Shown here piece by piece: positions 16,221 to 30,755 of a stretch of DNA of 64,000 nt; positions within the stretch are counted from its first letter, which is position 1, and each line of letters starts with the position of its first letter. Both the position numbers and the translations under genes were made by a program. This DNA comes from Kallotenue papyrolyticum (GTDB taxonomy: Bacteria > Chloroflexota > Chloroflexia > Chloroflexales > Kallotenuaceae), in contig NZ_JAGA01000002.1 of the NCBI RefSeq assembly GCF_000526415.1, positions 1,852,001-1,916,000 on the forward strand, written 5' to 3'. The notes under the pieces are model-generated. The model did no database searches, was not told where the DNA came from, and worked only from the letters and a program-made list of their open reading frames with translations.

Positions 16221-19200
16221 TCAGGCGATCACTGGTGTCAGCGCCTGCTCCACGGCGCGGCGCTCGCGCAGCAGGAGCGGCGTCGGCGTGATGGCCGTGG
16301 GGATTACATGCCAGAAACGTTGGCGCACGCTGGCCCACTGCTGCAGCAGCTCCTGGCCACGCCGCGAGCCGGTCAGCAGCACGTGCTGCTCGATCAGGGC
16401 GCGCAGCTCATCGAACTGCCAGTCCTCGCTCAACGCTTCGACGCGGATCATGTCCGGATTGATGCGCGTCAGAAAATCGCCGCGCTCGTCCAGCACATAG
16501 GCACGTCCGCCCGACATGCCCGCGCCGAAGTTGCGTCCGGTTGGACCCAGCACGACCACCAGCCCGCCGGTCATGTACTCGCAGCCGTGGTCGCCGATGC
16601 CCTCGACGACCGCCAGCGCGCCGCTGTTGCGCACTGCGAAGCGCTCGCCGGCCTGTCCGGCGGCCCACAGCGCGCCGCCGGTCGCGCCGTAGAGCACGGT
16701 GTTACCCATGATCGTGCTCTCCGCAGCGCGGTAGCGCACACCCTCGGGCGGACGGACAATGATCTCGCCGCCGCCCAACCCCTTGCCGACGTAGTCGTTG
16801 GCATCGCCCCACAGGATCAAGCGCATGCCTTGCGTAGCGAAGGCGCCGAAGCTCTGCCCCGCGCTGCCGTGGAAGATCAGTTCGATGGTATCGGGCGCGA
16901 GGCGCAGATCGCGCCGCGCGATCTCGCCCGCTAGGGTTGCGCCAACGGTCCGGTCAGTGTTGGCAATGGGATAGGTCAGTTGGATCGGCTGGCCCTGTTC
17001 CAGCGCGTCCAGCACGTCATCGACGATCCTGGCGTTGAGGTACCCGACCTCTGCGCTGCGCCGCGCGCCGGACCAGCGCCGCAGATCGTCGGGCGCGGCC
17101 GGGCTGACCAGCAGCGGCGACAGATCGAGCTGATCGGCGCGCGTCTCACCGGTGGTGATCTGCTCCAGCAACTCGACGCGGCCAATGATCTCGTCCAGCG
17201 TGCGCGCGCCCAGCGCGGCCAGCAGTTCGCGCACTTCTTCGGCCAGATGGAGGAAGAAGTGCATCACGTTTTCGGGCGTGCCCGGGAACTTGGCGCGCAG
17301 CTCCGGGCGTTGCGAGGCAATCCCGACCGGACAGTTGTTGGTGTGGCAGGTACGAGCCATCAGGCAGCCTTCGGCGACCACCGCGGCCGTGCCGAAGCTG
17401 TACTCGTCCGCGCCCAGCAGCGCCGCGATGATCACATCGCGCCCGGTCTGGAAGCCGCCGTCCACGCGCACGCGCACGCGGTCGCGCAGCCCGTTGAGCA
17501 GCAAGGTCTGTTGCGTCTCGGCCAGGCCCAGCTCCCAGGCGATGCCGGCATTTTTGATCGAGCTCAGCGGCGATGCGCCGGTGCCGCCGCTGTGTCCGCT
17601 GATGTGCACCACGTCTGCACCGGCTTTGACCACGCCCGCTGCTACCGTGCCTACGCCTACCTCAGCGACCAACTTGACCGACACGTCGGCCTGCGGGTTG
17701 ATCTGCTTGAGATCGTAGATCAACTGCGCCAGGTCCTCGATCGAATAAATGTCGTGGTGGGGTGGCGGCGAGATCAGTGTCACACCCGGCGTGGTATGGC
17801 GCAGCCGCGCGATGTAGTCGGTCACTTTATGGCCGGGAATCTGGCCGCCCTCGCCCGGTTTGGAGCCCTGCGCCATCTTGATCTGCAGCTCGCGGGCATG
17901 CATCAGGTAGGCGGGCGTGACGCCGAAGCGTCCCGACGCGACCTGCTTGATGTCGCTGTTGCGTTCGTCGTGGTAACGTTCGGGGTCTTCGCCGCCCTCA
18001 CCACTATTGCTCATGCCGCCCAGGCGCTTCATCGCGATCGCCAGCACTTCGTGCGCTTCAGGACTGGTCGCGCCGATCGACATGGCAGCGGTGGAGAAGC
18101 GCCGCAGGATCGCTTCGACCGGCTCGACCTCCTCCAGCGCGATCGGCGTGCGCGTCTTCCAGCGCAGCAGATCGCGCGGCGTGGCCGGTGCGCGCTCATA
18201 CAGGAGTGTGACATACTGGCGATAGGCGTCGCGCAGCGAGCCGTTGGTCGGCTTGAGGCCTACCGCCTGATGCAGGGCGTGCACCACCTGGGGGCTAAAG
18301 GCGTGATACTCGCCGTCCTTCTTGAACTTATACACGCCGGGCGTTGGCAGCGTGGCGGGCGTGGGGAAGGCGCGCCGGTGCCAGCTCAGCACATCCTCGG
18401 CGACGTCGGCCCAGCCGATGCCGCCGATGCGTGAGGGCGTGCCTGCGAAGCAGGCGTCGATCAGCTCCTCGCCAATGCCAATGGCTTCAAAGAGCTGCGC
18501 ACCATGGTAGCTGTCGATGGTCGAGATGCCCATCTTGGAGAGGATCTTGCGCAGGCCCTCATCCAGTGCCTGGAGATAGTTGGCTTCAGCCTGATCCGGG
18601 TCGAGCGCTTCGCGCTGACGCTCTTCGCTGGCCATGTGGCGCACCGAGGCAATCGCCAGATAGGGGTGAATAGCTTCCGCGCCGTAGCCGATCAGGCAGG
18701 CCATGTGGTGCACCTCGCGCGGCTCGCCCGATTCGAGCACCAGGCTGACGCGCGCGCGCAGGCCCAGCCGCAAGAGGTGATGGTGCGCTGCGCCGACCGC
18801 GAGCAGCGCCGGGATGGGCGCGTGGGCAGCATCGACGCCGCGGTCGCTGAGGATCACGATCGTCACGCCGTCACGGATCGCCGCCTCGATGGCTTCAAGC
18901 ATGCGCCAGACGGCGGCCTGCAGTCCAGCCGCCCCGTCGGCCACCGGCCACAGGGCGGCGATGGTACACGAGCGGAAGGCCGGATCGGGATGCGCGCGCA
19001 GCGCTTCCAGTTCGGCGGCGCGCAGGATCGGGCGCTCGATGCGCAGCATGTGCGCATGCGCCGGCGACTCATCCAGCAGATTGCCGATGGGCCCCAGATT
19101 CATCGCCAGCGACATCACCAGCGCCTCGCGCAGCGGGTCGATCGGGGGGTTGGTCACCTGGGCGAAGCGTTGGCGGAAGTAGCCGTAGAGCGGACGGCCC

Positions 19201-20714
19201 ACCAGGCTCAACGGCGCGATCGGAGTATCATCGCCCATCGAGCCGACCGGCTCGTGGCCGTCGCGCGCCATGGGCTTGAGCACGACCTGCAGCGACTCGG
19301 CATCGTAGCCGAAGGCGGCCTGGAGGCAGGCCAGGGGCGCTTCCTCCGCCGGTGTGCCGTTGGCCGTGCCCGGCGTCAGTGCGACGTTTAGGGTTTGGAG
19401 CTGCTCGCTGACCCAGGCGCGGTAGGGCGCGCGGGCAGCCAGCCAGCGCTTGATCGCTATATCGTCCATGAACTGGCCGGCCTGCAGATCGACGGCGATC
19501 ATCTGGCCCGGACCGAGCCGCCCCTTACGCACGATCCGTTCGGGATCGATCGAGACGGCGCCGACCTCCGAGCCGGCGACGATCAGGCCATCGGCCGTGA
19601 TGATGTAGCGCGCCGGGCGCAGGCCGTTGCGATCGAGGGCCATGCCCACCACGCTGCCGTCCGAGAAGCAGAGCGCCGCGGGACCGTCCCAGGGTGCCAG
19701 CAGGCAGCTATGGAACTGGAAAAAGGCGCGCAGATCCTCGTCCAGCGACGCGTCGTGCTCCCAGGCGGGCGGCACCAGCATGGTGAGCGCGTGGCGCACA
19801 TCGCGACCGCTGAGCGTCAACAGCTCGAGCACGTTGTCGAGCATGGCCGAGTCGCTGCCGCGCTCGTCGATCACCGGCCGCAGGCACGCGACATCCTCCC
19901 AGAGCGGCGATGCGAAGTCGGGCTCGCGCGATTTGATCGCCGCAACGTTGCCGCTGAGCGTGTTGATCTCGCCGTTGTGGCAGAGCAGGCGGAAGGGCTG
20001 CGCGCGCTCCCAGGAAGGGAAGGTGTTGGTCGAGTAGCGCTGATGGTAGACCGCCAGCGCCGAGCGGTAGAGCGGCTCCTGCAGATCGGGGTAGAAGACG
20101 CCCAGCTGCGATGCCTGCATCAGCCCCTTGTACACGATCGTGCGCGACGACATGGAGGCGATGTAGAAGCCCTCCATGGCGCGGCGATGCGCCTCGAGAC
20201 CGATCGCCCGGCGCGTGCGATACAGCGCCCGTTCCCAGTCGGCGGGCGCGATCGTGGCGGGACGGGCGAGCAGGGCCTGCATGATCACCGGCTTGAGCAG
20301 CATAGCCTGCGCGCCCAGCGTGCCGTCGTTGGTGGGCACGGCGCGCCAGGCCAGCAGGGGAATGCCCGCCGCCGCGAGATGCTCTTCGATCAACGCGCGC
20401 GCTTCGCTGAGGTGATGAAAGGGCAGAAAGCACATCGCCACGGCCAGATCGCCCGGCGCGGGCGGGTCCAGCCGCGCCCGTTTCAGGTAGTGCGCGAAGA
20501 AATCATAGGGGATCTGCGTCAGGATGCCGGCGCCGTCACCGCTCTTGCCGTCGGCGTCGAGGGCGCCCCGATGTTCCAGATGGCACAGCGCCTCCAGCGC
20601 CAGCTCGACGATCTCGTGACTCGGCCGCGCGTCCAGGCGCGTCACGAAGCCAATGCCGCAGGCGTCATGTTCCCAGCGCGGATCGTACAACGGAGCAGAA
20701 CTAGACGTGTTCAT
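16221..20714 (-). CDS. gltB: Glutamate synthase, large (alpha) subunit
   Basis: The 1497-residue protein has the full GltB architecture: a class II glutamine amidotransferase domain whose nucleophile Cys19 (HDACGIGF) implies removal of an 18-residue propeptide; a central domain; an FMN-binding synthase domain with the 3Fe-4S ligands in CLMARTCHTNNCPVG near residue 1117; and a C-terminal beta-helix (GLGGGEIIVRPP). It makes two glutamates from glutamine and 2-oxoglutarate. No gltD is adjacent, so the electron donor (NADPH via a distant GltD, or ferredoxin) is unresolved. A ribosome site GAGAGGGAC precedes the ATG. The gene is expressed from its own promoter after a leader of about 250 nt. Confidence 0.96.
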   Translation of the reverse strand: MNTSSSAPLYDPRWEHDACGIGFVTRLDARPSHEIVELALEALCHLEHRGALDADGKSGDGAGILTQIPYDFFAHYLKRARLDPPAPGDLAVAMCFLPFHHLSEARALIEEHLAAAGIPLLAWRAVPTNDGTLGAQAMLLKPVIMQALLARPATIAPADWERALYRTRRAIGLEAHRRAMEGFYIASMSSRTIVYKGLMQASQLGVFYPDLQEPLYRSALAVYHQRYSTNTFPSWERAQPFRLLCHNGEINTLSGNVAAIKSREPDFASPLWEDVACLRPVIDERGSDSAMLDNVLELLTLSGRDVRHALTMLVPPAWEHDASLDEDLRAFFQFHSCLLAPWDGPAALCFSDGSVVGMALDRNGLRPARYIITADGLIVAGSEVGAVSIDPERIVRKGRLGPGQMIAVDLQAGQFMDDIAIKRWLAARAPYRAWVSEQLQTLNVALTPGTANGTPAEEAPLACLQAAFGYDAESLQVVLKPMARDGHEPVGSMGDDTPIAPLSLVGRPLYGYFRQRFAQVTNPPIDPLREALVMSLAMNLGPIGNLLDESPAHAHMLRIERPILRAAELEALRAHPDPAFRSCTIAALWPVADGAAGLQAAVWRMLEAIEAAIRDGVTIVILSDRGVDAAHAPIPALLAVGAAHHHLLRLGLRARVSLVLESGEPREVHHMACLIGYGAEAIHPYLAIASVRHMASEERQREALDPDQAEANYLQALDEGLRKILSKMGISTIDSYHGAQLFEAIGIGEELIDACFAGTPSRIGGIGWADVAEDVLSWHRRAFPTPATLPTPGVYKFKKDGEYHAFSPQVVHALHQAVGLKPTNGSLRDAYRQYVTLLYERAPATPRDLLRWKTRTPIALEEVEPVEAILRRFSTAAMSIGATSPEAHEVLAIAMKRLGGMSNSGEGGEDPERYHDERNSDIKQVASGRFGVTPAYLMHARELQIKMAQGSKPGEGGQIPGHKVTDYIARLRHTTPGVTLISPPPHHDIYSIEDLAQLIYDLKQINPQADVSVKLVAEVGVGTVAAGVVKAGADVVHISGHSGGTGASPLSSIKNAGIAWELGLAETQQTLLLNGLRDRVRVRVDGGFQTGRDVIIAALLGADEYSFGTAAVVAEGCLMARTCHTNNCPVGIASQRPELRAKFPGTPENVMHFFLHLAEEVRELLAALGARTLDEIIGRVELLEQITTGETRADQLDLSPLLVSPAAPDDLRRWSGARRSAEVGYLNARIVDDVLDALEQGQPIQLTYPIANTDRTVGATLAGEIARRDLRLAPDTIELIFHGSAGQSFGAFATQGMRLILWGDANDYVGKGLGGGEIIVRPPEGVRYRAAESTIMGNTVLYGATGGALWAAGQAGERFAVRNSGALAVVEGIGDHGCEYMTGGLVVVLGPTGRNFGAGMSGGRAYVLDERGDFLTRINPDMIRVEALSEDWQFDELRALIEQHVLLTGSRRGQELLQQWASVRQRFWHVIPTAITPTPLLLRERRAVEQALTPVIA

Positions 20715-21002
20715 GGCTGGCGTCCCTCTCCCGCACGCGGTGCTCCGCCAGAGCGCGCGTGCCTGACTGGTACCGATGCCGATGTGTCTCTGGCCTCAGG
20801 CCGGCGAGGCGCTACGACCGCCCTGGTCGTTGGGGAACCGTCGTTGGTGGGAGCAAAGCTCAGCCGTCGCTGACGAGTCTGCTGCTTTTGGGTACACAAA
20901 CCGCCCACCCGGCCTCGTCGGCGAGGCGATGGTGGGCGTGAGTCAGCGCCACATCGCAGGTTTAGGTTGCGTTAATATACTCGAACTCGCGCAGCCTGTC
21001 AA
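20715..21002 (-). promoter_or_regulatory. gltB promoter and long structured leader with attenuator-like hairpin
   Basis: On the minus strand TTGACA (21002-20997) and TATATT (20979-20974) are spaced by exactly 17 nt, predicting a start near 20967 and a leader of about 250 nt before gltB. Close to its 5' end CGCCCACC pairs with GGTGGGCG (20938-20931 with 20909-20902), enclosing GCCTCG/CGAGGC, and is followed by GGTTTGTGT. This could be a transcription attenuator of gltB, or simply the leu operon terminator placed inside the leader. No known riboswitch class was recognised. Confidence 0.65.
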
Positions 21003-21090
21003 TCGCGATCTGGCTCTGCTGCACAAGCGCGCGCCGCGTCAGCCCCGGATCCCGGCGCGCGATTTGTGCGAAAACGCCAAACGCCCCCGG

Positions 21091-21108
21091 CGCGGGGCGC
21101 GGCGGCCC

Positions 21109-21113
<5 letters not shown>
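21091..21113. repeat. REP-like element containing the leuB stop codon
   Basis: Read on the minus strand the segment is CCGTAGGGGCCGCCGCGCC, with GGGGC and GCCCC arms. The TAG of leuB is part of it. It matches the element at the hisN stop (7789-7803) over CCGTAGGGGCCGCC, so two unrelated genes end inside the same repeat. Confidence 0.5.
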
Positions 21114-22203
<1,090 letters not shown>

Positions 22204-22223
22204 GGGTGCCTCGTGTTCGGCGC

Positions 22224-22841
22224 TCAGCCCAGGGCGGCCAGCGTGTTGACGCGCGCCGGATGCCGCGCCTCGTACGCCGCGATCTCGTCTTCCAGACTCA
22301 GCAGAAAGCCGAGCTGGTCCACGCCGTTGAGCAGGCAGTATCGGGCGAAGGGATCGATCGGAAAGGTGACCGTCGCGCCGTCGGGCATCTGGAGCGTCTG
22401 CGTCGCCAGATCGACGGTGAGGCGCGTGGTGGGATCGTCCTCCACCAGCCGCAGCAGCCGTGTGTGCGTGTCGCGGTCGACGACGATCGGCAACAGCCCG
22501 ACCTTGAGCGCGTTGTTGCGAAAGATATCGGCGAAGTAGGTCGAGATCACCGCCTTGAAGCCGTAGCCCTGCAGCGCCCAGGGCGCGTGCTCGCGCGACG
22601 AGCCGCAGCCGAAGTTGTGGCCGGCGATCAGGATCTGCGCTCCCCGCGCGTCTGGCCGGTTGAGCGGAAAGTCGGGATTGGGCCGGCCCTGGCTGTCGTA
22701 GCGCCAGTCGGCGAAGAGCGCCTCGCCCAGACCGGCCTTGTCGGTGGTCTTCAGGTAGCGCGCCGGAATGATCTGGTCGGTATCGATGTTTTCGATCGGC
22801 AGCGCGACGCAGGTCGCGGTAAAGGTTGTGATCGGTTCCAT
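22224..22841 (-). CDS. leuD: 3-isopropylmalate dehydratase, small subunit
   Basis: The 205-residue LeuD swivel domain pairs with LeuC to isomerise 2- to 3-isopropylmalate. Family signatures: [19 protein letters not shown] near 17-35, [14 protein letters not shown] near 77-90, [15 protein letters not shown], and a C-terminal DEIAAYE helix. Size is normal. It starts 24 nt after leuC and ends 20 nt before leuB, so the subunits should be co-translated. With cimA in the same operon, this LeuCD may also process citramalate for isoleucine synthesis. Confidence 0.97.
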   Translation of the reverse strand: MEPITTFTATCVALPIENIDTDQIIPARYLKTTDKAGLGEALFADWRYDSQGRPNPDFPLNRPDARGAQILIAGHNFGCGSSREHAPWALQGYGFKAVISTYFADIFRNNALKVGLLPIVVDRDTHTRLLRLVEDDPTTRLTVDLATQTLQMPDGATVTFPIDPFARYCLLNGVDQLGFLLSLEDEIAAYEARHPARVNTLAALG

Positions 22842-22865
22842 AGGTCCTCTGAAGCCTTATGGTAG

Positions 22866-24287
22866 TTAGAGCAGCTCCCGAACATCGCTGATCGCGCCGT
22901 TGATCGCCGTCGCGACCGCGGTCAGCGGGCTGGCCAGGAAGGTGCGGCCGCCCTTGCCCTGCCGGCCCTCGAAGTTGCGATTGCTGGTCGAGACGGCATA
23001 CTGGCCGGGCTGAAGCTCGTCGCCGTTCATGGCGATGCACATCGAGCAGCCGGCTTCGCGCCACTCCGCGCCCGCCGCGACGAAAATATCGCGCAGCCCC
23101 TCGGCCTCGGCCTGGCGCTTGACCTGTTGCGAGCCGGGAACGACCAGCATGCGCACGCCCGGGGCGATCTTGCGGCCCTTGAGCAGGCGCGCCGCCATGC
23201 GCAGATCGGTGATGCGGGAGTTGGTGCAGCTTCCCAGAAAGACCACATCCACCGGATGGCCAAGCAGGCGCTGGCCGGGCCGCAGATCCATGTACCTCAG
23301 GGCTTTTTCCAGGCTGGCGCGCTGGCTGGGATCGGCGCAGTCCGCCGGGTCGGGCACCACGCCGTCGATGGGCATGCCCATGCCCGGATTGGTGCCGTAG
23401 GTGATCATCGGCGTCAGCGCGCCGGCATCGAGGCGAACCTCGGCGTCGAAGCGGGCGCCCTCGTCGCTCGGCAGCGTGCGCCAGTACTGTAGCGCGCGCT
23501 CCCAGTCCGCGCCCTGCGGCGCGCAGGGCCGCCCCGCGATGTATTCGAAGGTGGTGTCGTCGGGCGCGACCATGCCGGCGCGCGCGCCGCCCTCGATGCT
23601 CATGTTGCAGATGGTCATGCGCTCTTCCATCGACAGCGCGCGAATCGCCTCGCCCATGTACTCGAAGACATAGCCGGTGCCGCCGCCCACGCCGATCTGC
23701 GCGATGATCGCCAGGATGATGTCCTTGGCGGTGACGCCCGGCCGGAGCCGACCGTCCACGCGGATCGCCATGGTCTTGGGCCTGGATTGCAGCAGGCACT
23801 GCGTCGCCAGCACGTGCGCCACCTCGCTGGTGCCGATGCCGAAGGCCAGCGCGCCGAACGCGCCGTGCGTGCTGGTGTGCGAGTCGCCGCACACGATGGT
23901 CATGCCCGGCTGCGTCAGGCCCTGTTCCGGGCCGATCACGTGGACGATGCCCTGGTTTTCGGTGCCCAGCGCAAAGAGCGGAATACCGAAGTCGCGGCAG
24001 TTGCGTTCGAGCTGCGCCAGTTGCGCCGCCGCCTGCGTGTCGGCGATGGGGATGATCCCCTCGGGCGTGCGCGGCGTGGTCGGCGTGGAGTGATCCATCG
24101 TGGCGAGCGTCTGCGCCGGCCGCCGCACGCGCAGACCGCGCTGGCGCAGTTGGGTAAAGGCCTGCGGCGAGGTCACCTCGTGCACCAGATGCAGATCGAT
24201 ATAGAGCACCGCCGGCGTGTCGGCGGTTTGCGGCCGGACGATGTGCGCGTCCCAGACCTTGTCGAAGAGCGTGCGTGGTTGGGTCAT
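22866..24287 (-). CDS. leuC: 3-isopropylmalate dehydratase, large subunit
   Basis: The 473-residue aconitase-family subunit binds the catalytic 4Fe-4S cluster. Visible motifs are [45 protein letters not shown], the ligand cysteine in [14 protein letters not shown] and the CSMCIAMN pair near the C-terminus. The ATG at 24287 is preceded by CGGAG. Frame continuity upstream into ilvE is an artefact. It works with LeuD. Confidence 0.97.
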   Translation of the reverse strand: MTQPRTLFDKVWDAHIVRPQTADTPAVLYIDLHLVHEVTSPQAFTQLRQRGLRVRRPAQTLATMDHSTPTTPRTPEGIIPIADTQAAAQLAQLERNCRDFGIPLFALGTENQGIVHVIGPEQGLTQPGMTIVCGDSHTSTHGAFGALAFGIGTSEVAHVLATQCLLQSRPKTMAIRVDGRLRPGVTAKDIILAIIAQIGVGGGTGYVFEYMGEAIRALSMEERMTICNMSIEGGARAGMVAPDDTTFEYIAGRPCAPQGADWERALQYWRTLPSDEGARFDAEVRLDAGALTPMITYGTNPGMGMPIDGVVPDPADCADPSQRASLEKALRYMDLRPGQRLLGHPVDVVFLGSCTNSRITDLRMAARLLKGRKIAPGVRMLVVPGSQQVKRQAEAEGLRDIFVAAGAEWREAGCSMCIAMNGDELQPGQYAVSTSNRNFEGRQGKGGRTFLASPLTAVATAINGAISDVRELL

Positions 24288-24340
24288 GCTTGGCTCCGTT
24301 CTGCGGTTCGGTGAGCGGCCGCGACCAGACCGCGCCCGGC

Positions 24341-25267
24341 TCACCCTGTCGGGTATTCCAGCCAGTGATGCGTATCCTCGGTTTCGCCGGTGAACAGCCC
24401 GAAGAAGCGCGCGGCAATCGCCGCGGTGATCGGGCCACGGCCGCCGGCCTTGACCACCACGCCGTCCACGGAGCGGATCGGCGTGATCTCGGCGGCGGTG
24501 CCCGTGAAGAAGAGTTCGTCGGCGACGTAGAGCGCCTCGCGCGGGATCGTCTGCTCGCGCACCTCGAAGCCTAGCTCGCGGGCGATGGTGATCACCGTGT
24601 CGCGGGTGATGCCCGGCAGCACCGAGGCGGTCAGCGGCGGCGTCATGATCACGCCGTTGCGCACCACGAACAGGTTCTCGCCCGAGCCTTCGCTGAGATG
24701 GCCGCTGGCGTCGAGCGCGATGCCCTCGACATACCCGTGGCGCTGCGCTTCCATCACGATCAGTTGCGAGGAGAGGTAGTTGCCGCCGGCCTTGGCCAGC
24801 GTCGGCAGCGTGTTGGGCGCCGGTCGCACCCAGGAAGAGACGCAGACATCCACGCCCCGTTCCAGCGCGTCGTCGCCCAGGTACGCGCCCCAGGGGATCG
24901 CCGCGATCGCCACCTCGACCGGCGTGTCCTTGGGATGCACGCCCAGCTCGCCGAAGCCGCGAAAGGCGATCGGGCGCAGATAGGCGCTGCGCAGCCCGTT
25001 GGCCGCGATCACCGCGTGGCAGGCCGCCGCCAGGTGCTCCGCGCTGTAGGGCAGCGGCATGCGGTAGATGCGCGCCGAGTCGATCAGCCGCTCGATATGC
25101 GGCCTCAGCCGGAAGATCGCCGGGCCGCGGGGCGTGTCGTAGCAGCGTATGCCTTCGAAGACGCTCGAACCGTAGTGCAGCGCGTGACTCATCACATGCA
25201 CCGTCGCGCGCTCCCACGGCACGATCTCGCCGTTGAACCAGAGATAGGGCGTTTGAGTCATCGGCAT
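24341..25267 (-). CDS. ilvE: Branched-chain amino-acid aminotransferase
   Basis: The 308-residue fold-type IV PLP enzyme transaminates the 2-oxo acids to Leu, Ile and Val with glutamate. Signatures: [36 protein letters not shown], the [17 protein letters not shown] block, and [10 protein letters not shown]. The ATG at 25267 (MPMTQTPY) was preferred over 25261 because CAGGAG is 8 nt upstream of it. It sits between cimA and leuC, and is the last common step of all three branches of the operon. A D-amino acid aminotransferase is disfavoured by context. Confidence 0.95.
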   Translation of the reverse strand: MPMTQTPYLWFNGEIVPWERATVHVMSHALHYGSSVFEGIRCYDTPRGPAIFRLRPHIERLIDSARIYRMPLPYSAEHLAAACHAVIAANGLRSAYLRPIAFRGFGELGVHPKDTPVEVAIAAIPWGAYLGDDALERGVDVCVSSWVRPAPNTLPTLAKAGGNYLSSQLIVMEAQRHGYVEGIALDASGHLSEGSGENLFVVRNGVIMTPPLTASVLPGITRDTVITIARELGFEVREQTIPREALYVADELFFTGTAAEITPIRSVDGVVVKAGGRGPITAAIAARFFGLFTGETEDTHHWLEYPTG

Positions 25268-25325
25268 GGATGGCACTCCTGATCGGCCGCCGACGGTCCT
25301 GGGGCCGGATCGCCGCGGCACTGCC

Positions 25326-26930
<1,605 letters not shown>

Positions 26931-26977
26931 AGCTCACCTGGAAACGCCGCCAGGCCGCCCGCTACCGGCGGACCTGA

Positions 26978-27832
26978 TCATGGCGTGCGCTGCGGCCTGA
27001 CGGTTGCTGTCTCTCGCCACGCCGGATACGATCCGAAGATTTTGAGCCAGTCGGCCTGCGCCGCGACGCGCCGCAGCGCCTCGCGCACGCGCGGCTCGTG
27101 GCGATGGCCCTCCAGATCGCACAGAAAGATGTACTGGCCCAGCCGTTCGCGCGCGGGCCGCGATTCGACCTTGGTCAGGTTGATCTCGGCCTCGGCGAAG
27201 ATCTGGAGCACGCGCACCAGCGAGCCGGGCGTGTTGTGCGGCACCGAAAAGGCCAGCGAGGTTTTGTCGTGGCCGGTCGGTGGCGCGTCCTGCGCCGCCA
27301 GCACGATGAAGCGCGTCGCGTTGGTGGTCTTGTCCTGGATGTCGCGGGCCAGCACCTGCACCGGATACAGCTCCGCGGCGCGCGGCGTGCTGATCGCGGC
27401 ACTGGCGCTCTCGGCCAGCATCTCTTCTACCGCGGCGGTGGTGCTGAGCGACGCCGCCGTGACGACGTTGGGCAGCACGCGCTCGATGAAGCGCCGGCAC
27501 TGCGCCAGCGCCTGCGGATGCGAGCGCAGCACCTGGATCTCCTCCAGGCGCGTGCCGGGCCGCGCCAGCAGCATGTGGCGGATCGGCACCACCACCTCCG
27601 CGACGATCTGCAGATCCGTTTCGTGGATCAGCAGGTCGAGCGTCGTGCCGACCGCGCCCTCCAGCGAGTTCTCGACCGGCAGAACGCCGACATCGGCCAG
27701 CCCGGTTTCCACCGCCGCCACCACCGCCGGCAGGCTGGCCAGCGCCAGCAGTTCGGCGGCGTCGCCGCCGTGACACAGCGCCGCCGCCTCGCTCCAGGTG
27801 CCGGCAGGCCCCAGATAGGCAATGCGGGTCAT
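26978..27832 (-). CDS. pheA: Prephenate dehydratase
   Basis: The 284-residue protein has the prephenate dehydratase domain (IAYLGPAGTWSEAAA; VGVLPVENSLEGAVGTTLDLL; the TTR-type motif TTNATRFIVL) followed by an ACT domain with the Phe-binding ESRP motif (NLTKVESRPARERLGQYIFLCDLEGH). It makes phenylpyruvate and is expected to be inhibited by phenylalanine. It lies inside the branched-chain operon between leuA and cimA, 47 nt from cimA, an unusual location that ties phenylalanine output to Leu/Ile/Val control. No chorismate mutase is fused. Confidence 0.95.
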   Translation of the reverse strand: MTRIAYLGPAGTWSEAAALCHGGDAAELLALASLPAVVAAVETGLADVGVLPVENSLEGAVGTTLDLLIHETDLQIVAEVVVPIRHMLLARPGTRLEEIQVLRSHPQALAQCRRFIERVLPNVVTAASLSTTAAVEEMLAESASAAISTPRAAELYPVQVLARDIQDKTTNATRFIVLAAQDAPPTGHDKTSLAFSVPHNTPGSLVRVLQIFAEAEINLTKVESRPARERLGQYIFLCDLEGHRHEPRVREALRRVAAQADWLKIFGSYPAWRETATVRPQRTP

Positions 27833-27850
27833 GCCCCCTCACCCCCGCCC

Positions 27851-27871
27851 GCTCGTCCCCGCCGGACGAGC
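27851..27871. repeat. 8-bp stem-loop between leuA and pheA
   Basis: GCTCGTCC (27851-27858) pairs perfectly with GGACGAGC (27864-27871) around a CCGCC loop in the 78-nt gap. It lacks a U tract, so mRNA processing or stability is more likely than termination inside the operon. Confidence 0.4.
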
Positions 27872-27910
27872 GGCGCCGCGTGGAGCCGGGCCGGGCGCTG
27901 GCAGGCTGGC

Positions 27911-29587
<1,677 letters not shown>

Positions 29588-29657
29588 CGGAGCAACTCCT
29601 TGACCAACCGCCTGGACGCCCGGAAAGCAGGGCGTGCCCTGCGTCCCGGCGGTTCAG

Positions 29658-30680
29658 TTATGCCCCACCCGATCCGGGCACGACTTCCTTCGGATTGACG
29701 AACGGCATCATCCGGCGCAGCTCGCGGCCAACGCGCTCGATCGGATGATCGATCTCGGCCGCGCGCATGCGGTTGAAGTTGGGCCGGCCCTGGTAGTTCT
29801 CCTCGATCCATTCCTCGGCGAAGGCGCCGCTCTGGATGTCGGCCAGCAGCTCGCGCATGGCCTGTCTGGTCTGCTCGGTGACGATGCGCGGCCCGGCGTG
29901 GTAGTCGCCGAATTCGGCGGTATCGGAGACCGAGTAGCGCATGTAGTTGAGACCGCCCTGATAGAACAGATCGACGATCAGTTTCAGCTCGTGCATGCAC
30001 TCGAAGTAGGCGATCTCGGGCTGATAGCCGGCCTCGACCAGCGTTTCGAAGCCGGCCTTGACCAGCGCCGACACGCCGCCGCACAGGATCGCCTGCTCGC
30101 CGAACAGGTCGGTCTCGGTCTCTTCGGCGAAGGTGGTCTGGATCACGCCGGCCCTGGTGCAGCCCAGCGCCTTGGCATAGGCCAGCGCCTTGGCCAGCGC
30201 CTGGCCGGTGGCGTCCTGCTCCACCGCCACCAGCGCCGGTGTGCCGCCGCCGTGCTCGTAGACCTCGCGCACGCGGTGGCCGGGCGCTTTGGGCGCGACC
30301 ATGGCCACGTCCACGTCGCGGGGCGGCGTGATCTGGCCGTAGCGGATCGAGAAGCCATGCGCGAACATCAGCATCTTGCCCGCCGTCAGGTGCGGCGCGA
30401 TCGCGTCGCGGTAGATCTCCGCCTGGCCGATGTCCGGCGTCAGCAGCATGATGATCTCGGCTTCCCGGCTGGCCTCGTCCACGGTGCGCACGCGCAGGCC
30501 ATAGCCTTCCGCCTTGGCCCAGCTCCGCGATCCCCGGTAGAGGCCCACGCGCACATCGCAGCCGCTGTCGCGCAGGTTGAGCGCGTGGGCATGGCCCTGG
30601 CTGCCAAAGCCGATGATGGCGATCGGCGTATGTTTGATCAGGTTCAGGTCGGCGTCGTTGTCATAATAGATCGTGGCCAC
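29658..30680 (-). CDS. ilvC: Ketol-acid reductoisomerase (class I)
   Basis: The 340-residue protein isomerises and reduces acetolactate and acetohydroxybutyrate with NAD(P)H and Mg2+. The Rossmann motif [18 protein letters not shown] and the class I C-terminal knotted domain ([31 protein letters not shown]) are intact. It starts with GTG at 30680 (frame reads (V)ATIYYDND), with AAAGGAG upstream. The gap to the preceding ilvN contains a 40-codon ORF and a strong hairpin. Confidence 0.97.
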   Translation of the reverse strand: MATIYYDNDADLNLIKHTPIAIIGFGSQGHAHALNLRDSGCDVRVGLYRGSRSWAKAEGYGLRVRTVDEASREAEIIMLLTPDIGQAEIYRDAIAPHLTAGKMLMFAHGFSIRYGQITPPRDVDVAMVAPKAPGHRVREVYEHGGGTPALVAVEQDATGQALAKALAYAKALGCTRAGVIQTTFAEETETDLFGEQAILCGGVSALVKAGFETLVEAGYQPEIAYFECMHELKLIVDLFYQGGLNYMRYSVSDTAEFGDYHAGPRIVTEQTRQAMRELLADIQSGAFAEEWIEENYQGRPNFNRMRAAEIDHPIERVGRELRRMMPFVNPKEVVPGSGGA

Positions 30681-30719
30681 GGAAGACTCCTTTGTGCTGT
30701 GCTCATTCGCGGTTCCCGG

Positions 30720-30741
30720 CCCGCGCCGGGCGCGGCGCGGG
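30720..30741. repeat. 8-bp GC-rich stem-loop upstream of ilvC
   Basis: CCCGCGCC (30720-30727) pairs with GGCGCGGG (30734-30741) around a 6-nt loop. It lies between the stop of the 40-codon ORF and the ilvC ribosome site, and could act as an mRNA stability or processing element that separates ilvBN from ilvC. No U tract follows. Confidence 0.45.
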
Positions 30742-30755
30742 ACCGAAGGGCGGAC

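Noticed and set aside
20715-20970. T-box riboswitch in the gltB leader (a GGTACC is present)
   Set aside because: The TGGNACCGCG T-box core and specifier-loop arrangement are missing. The match is a chance restriction-site-like string.
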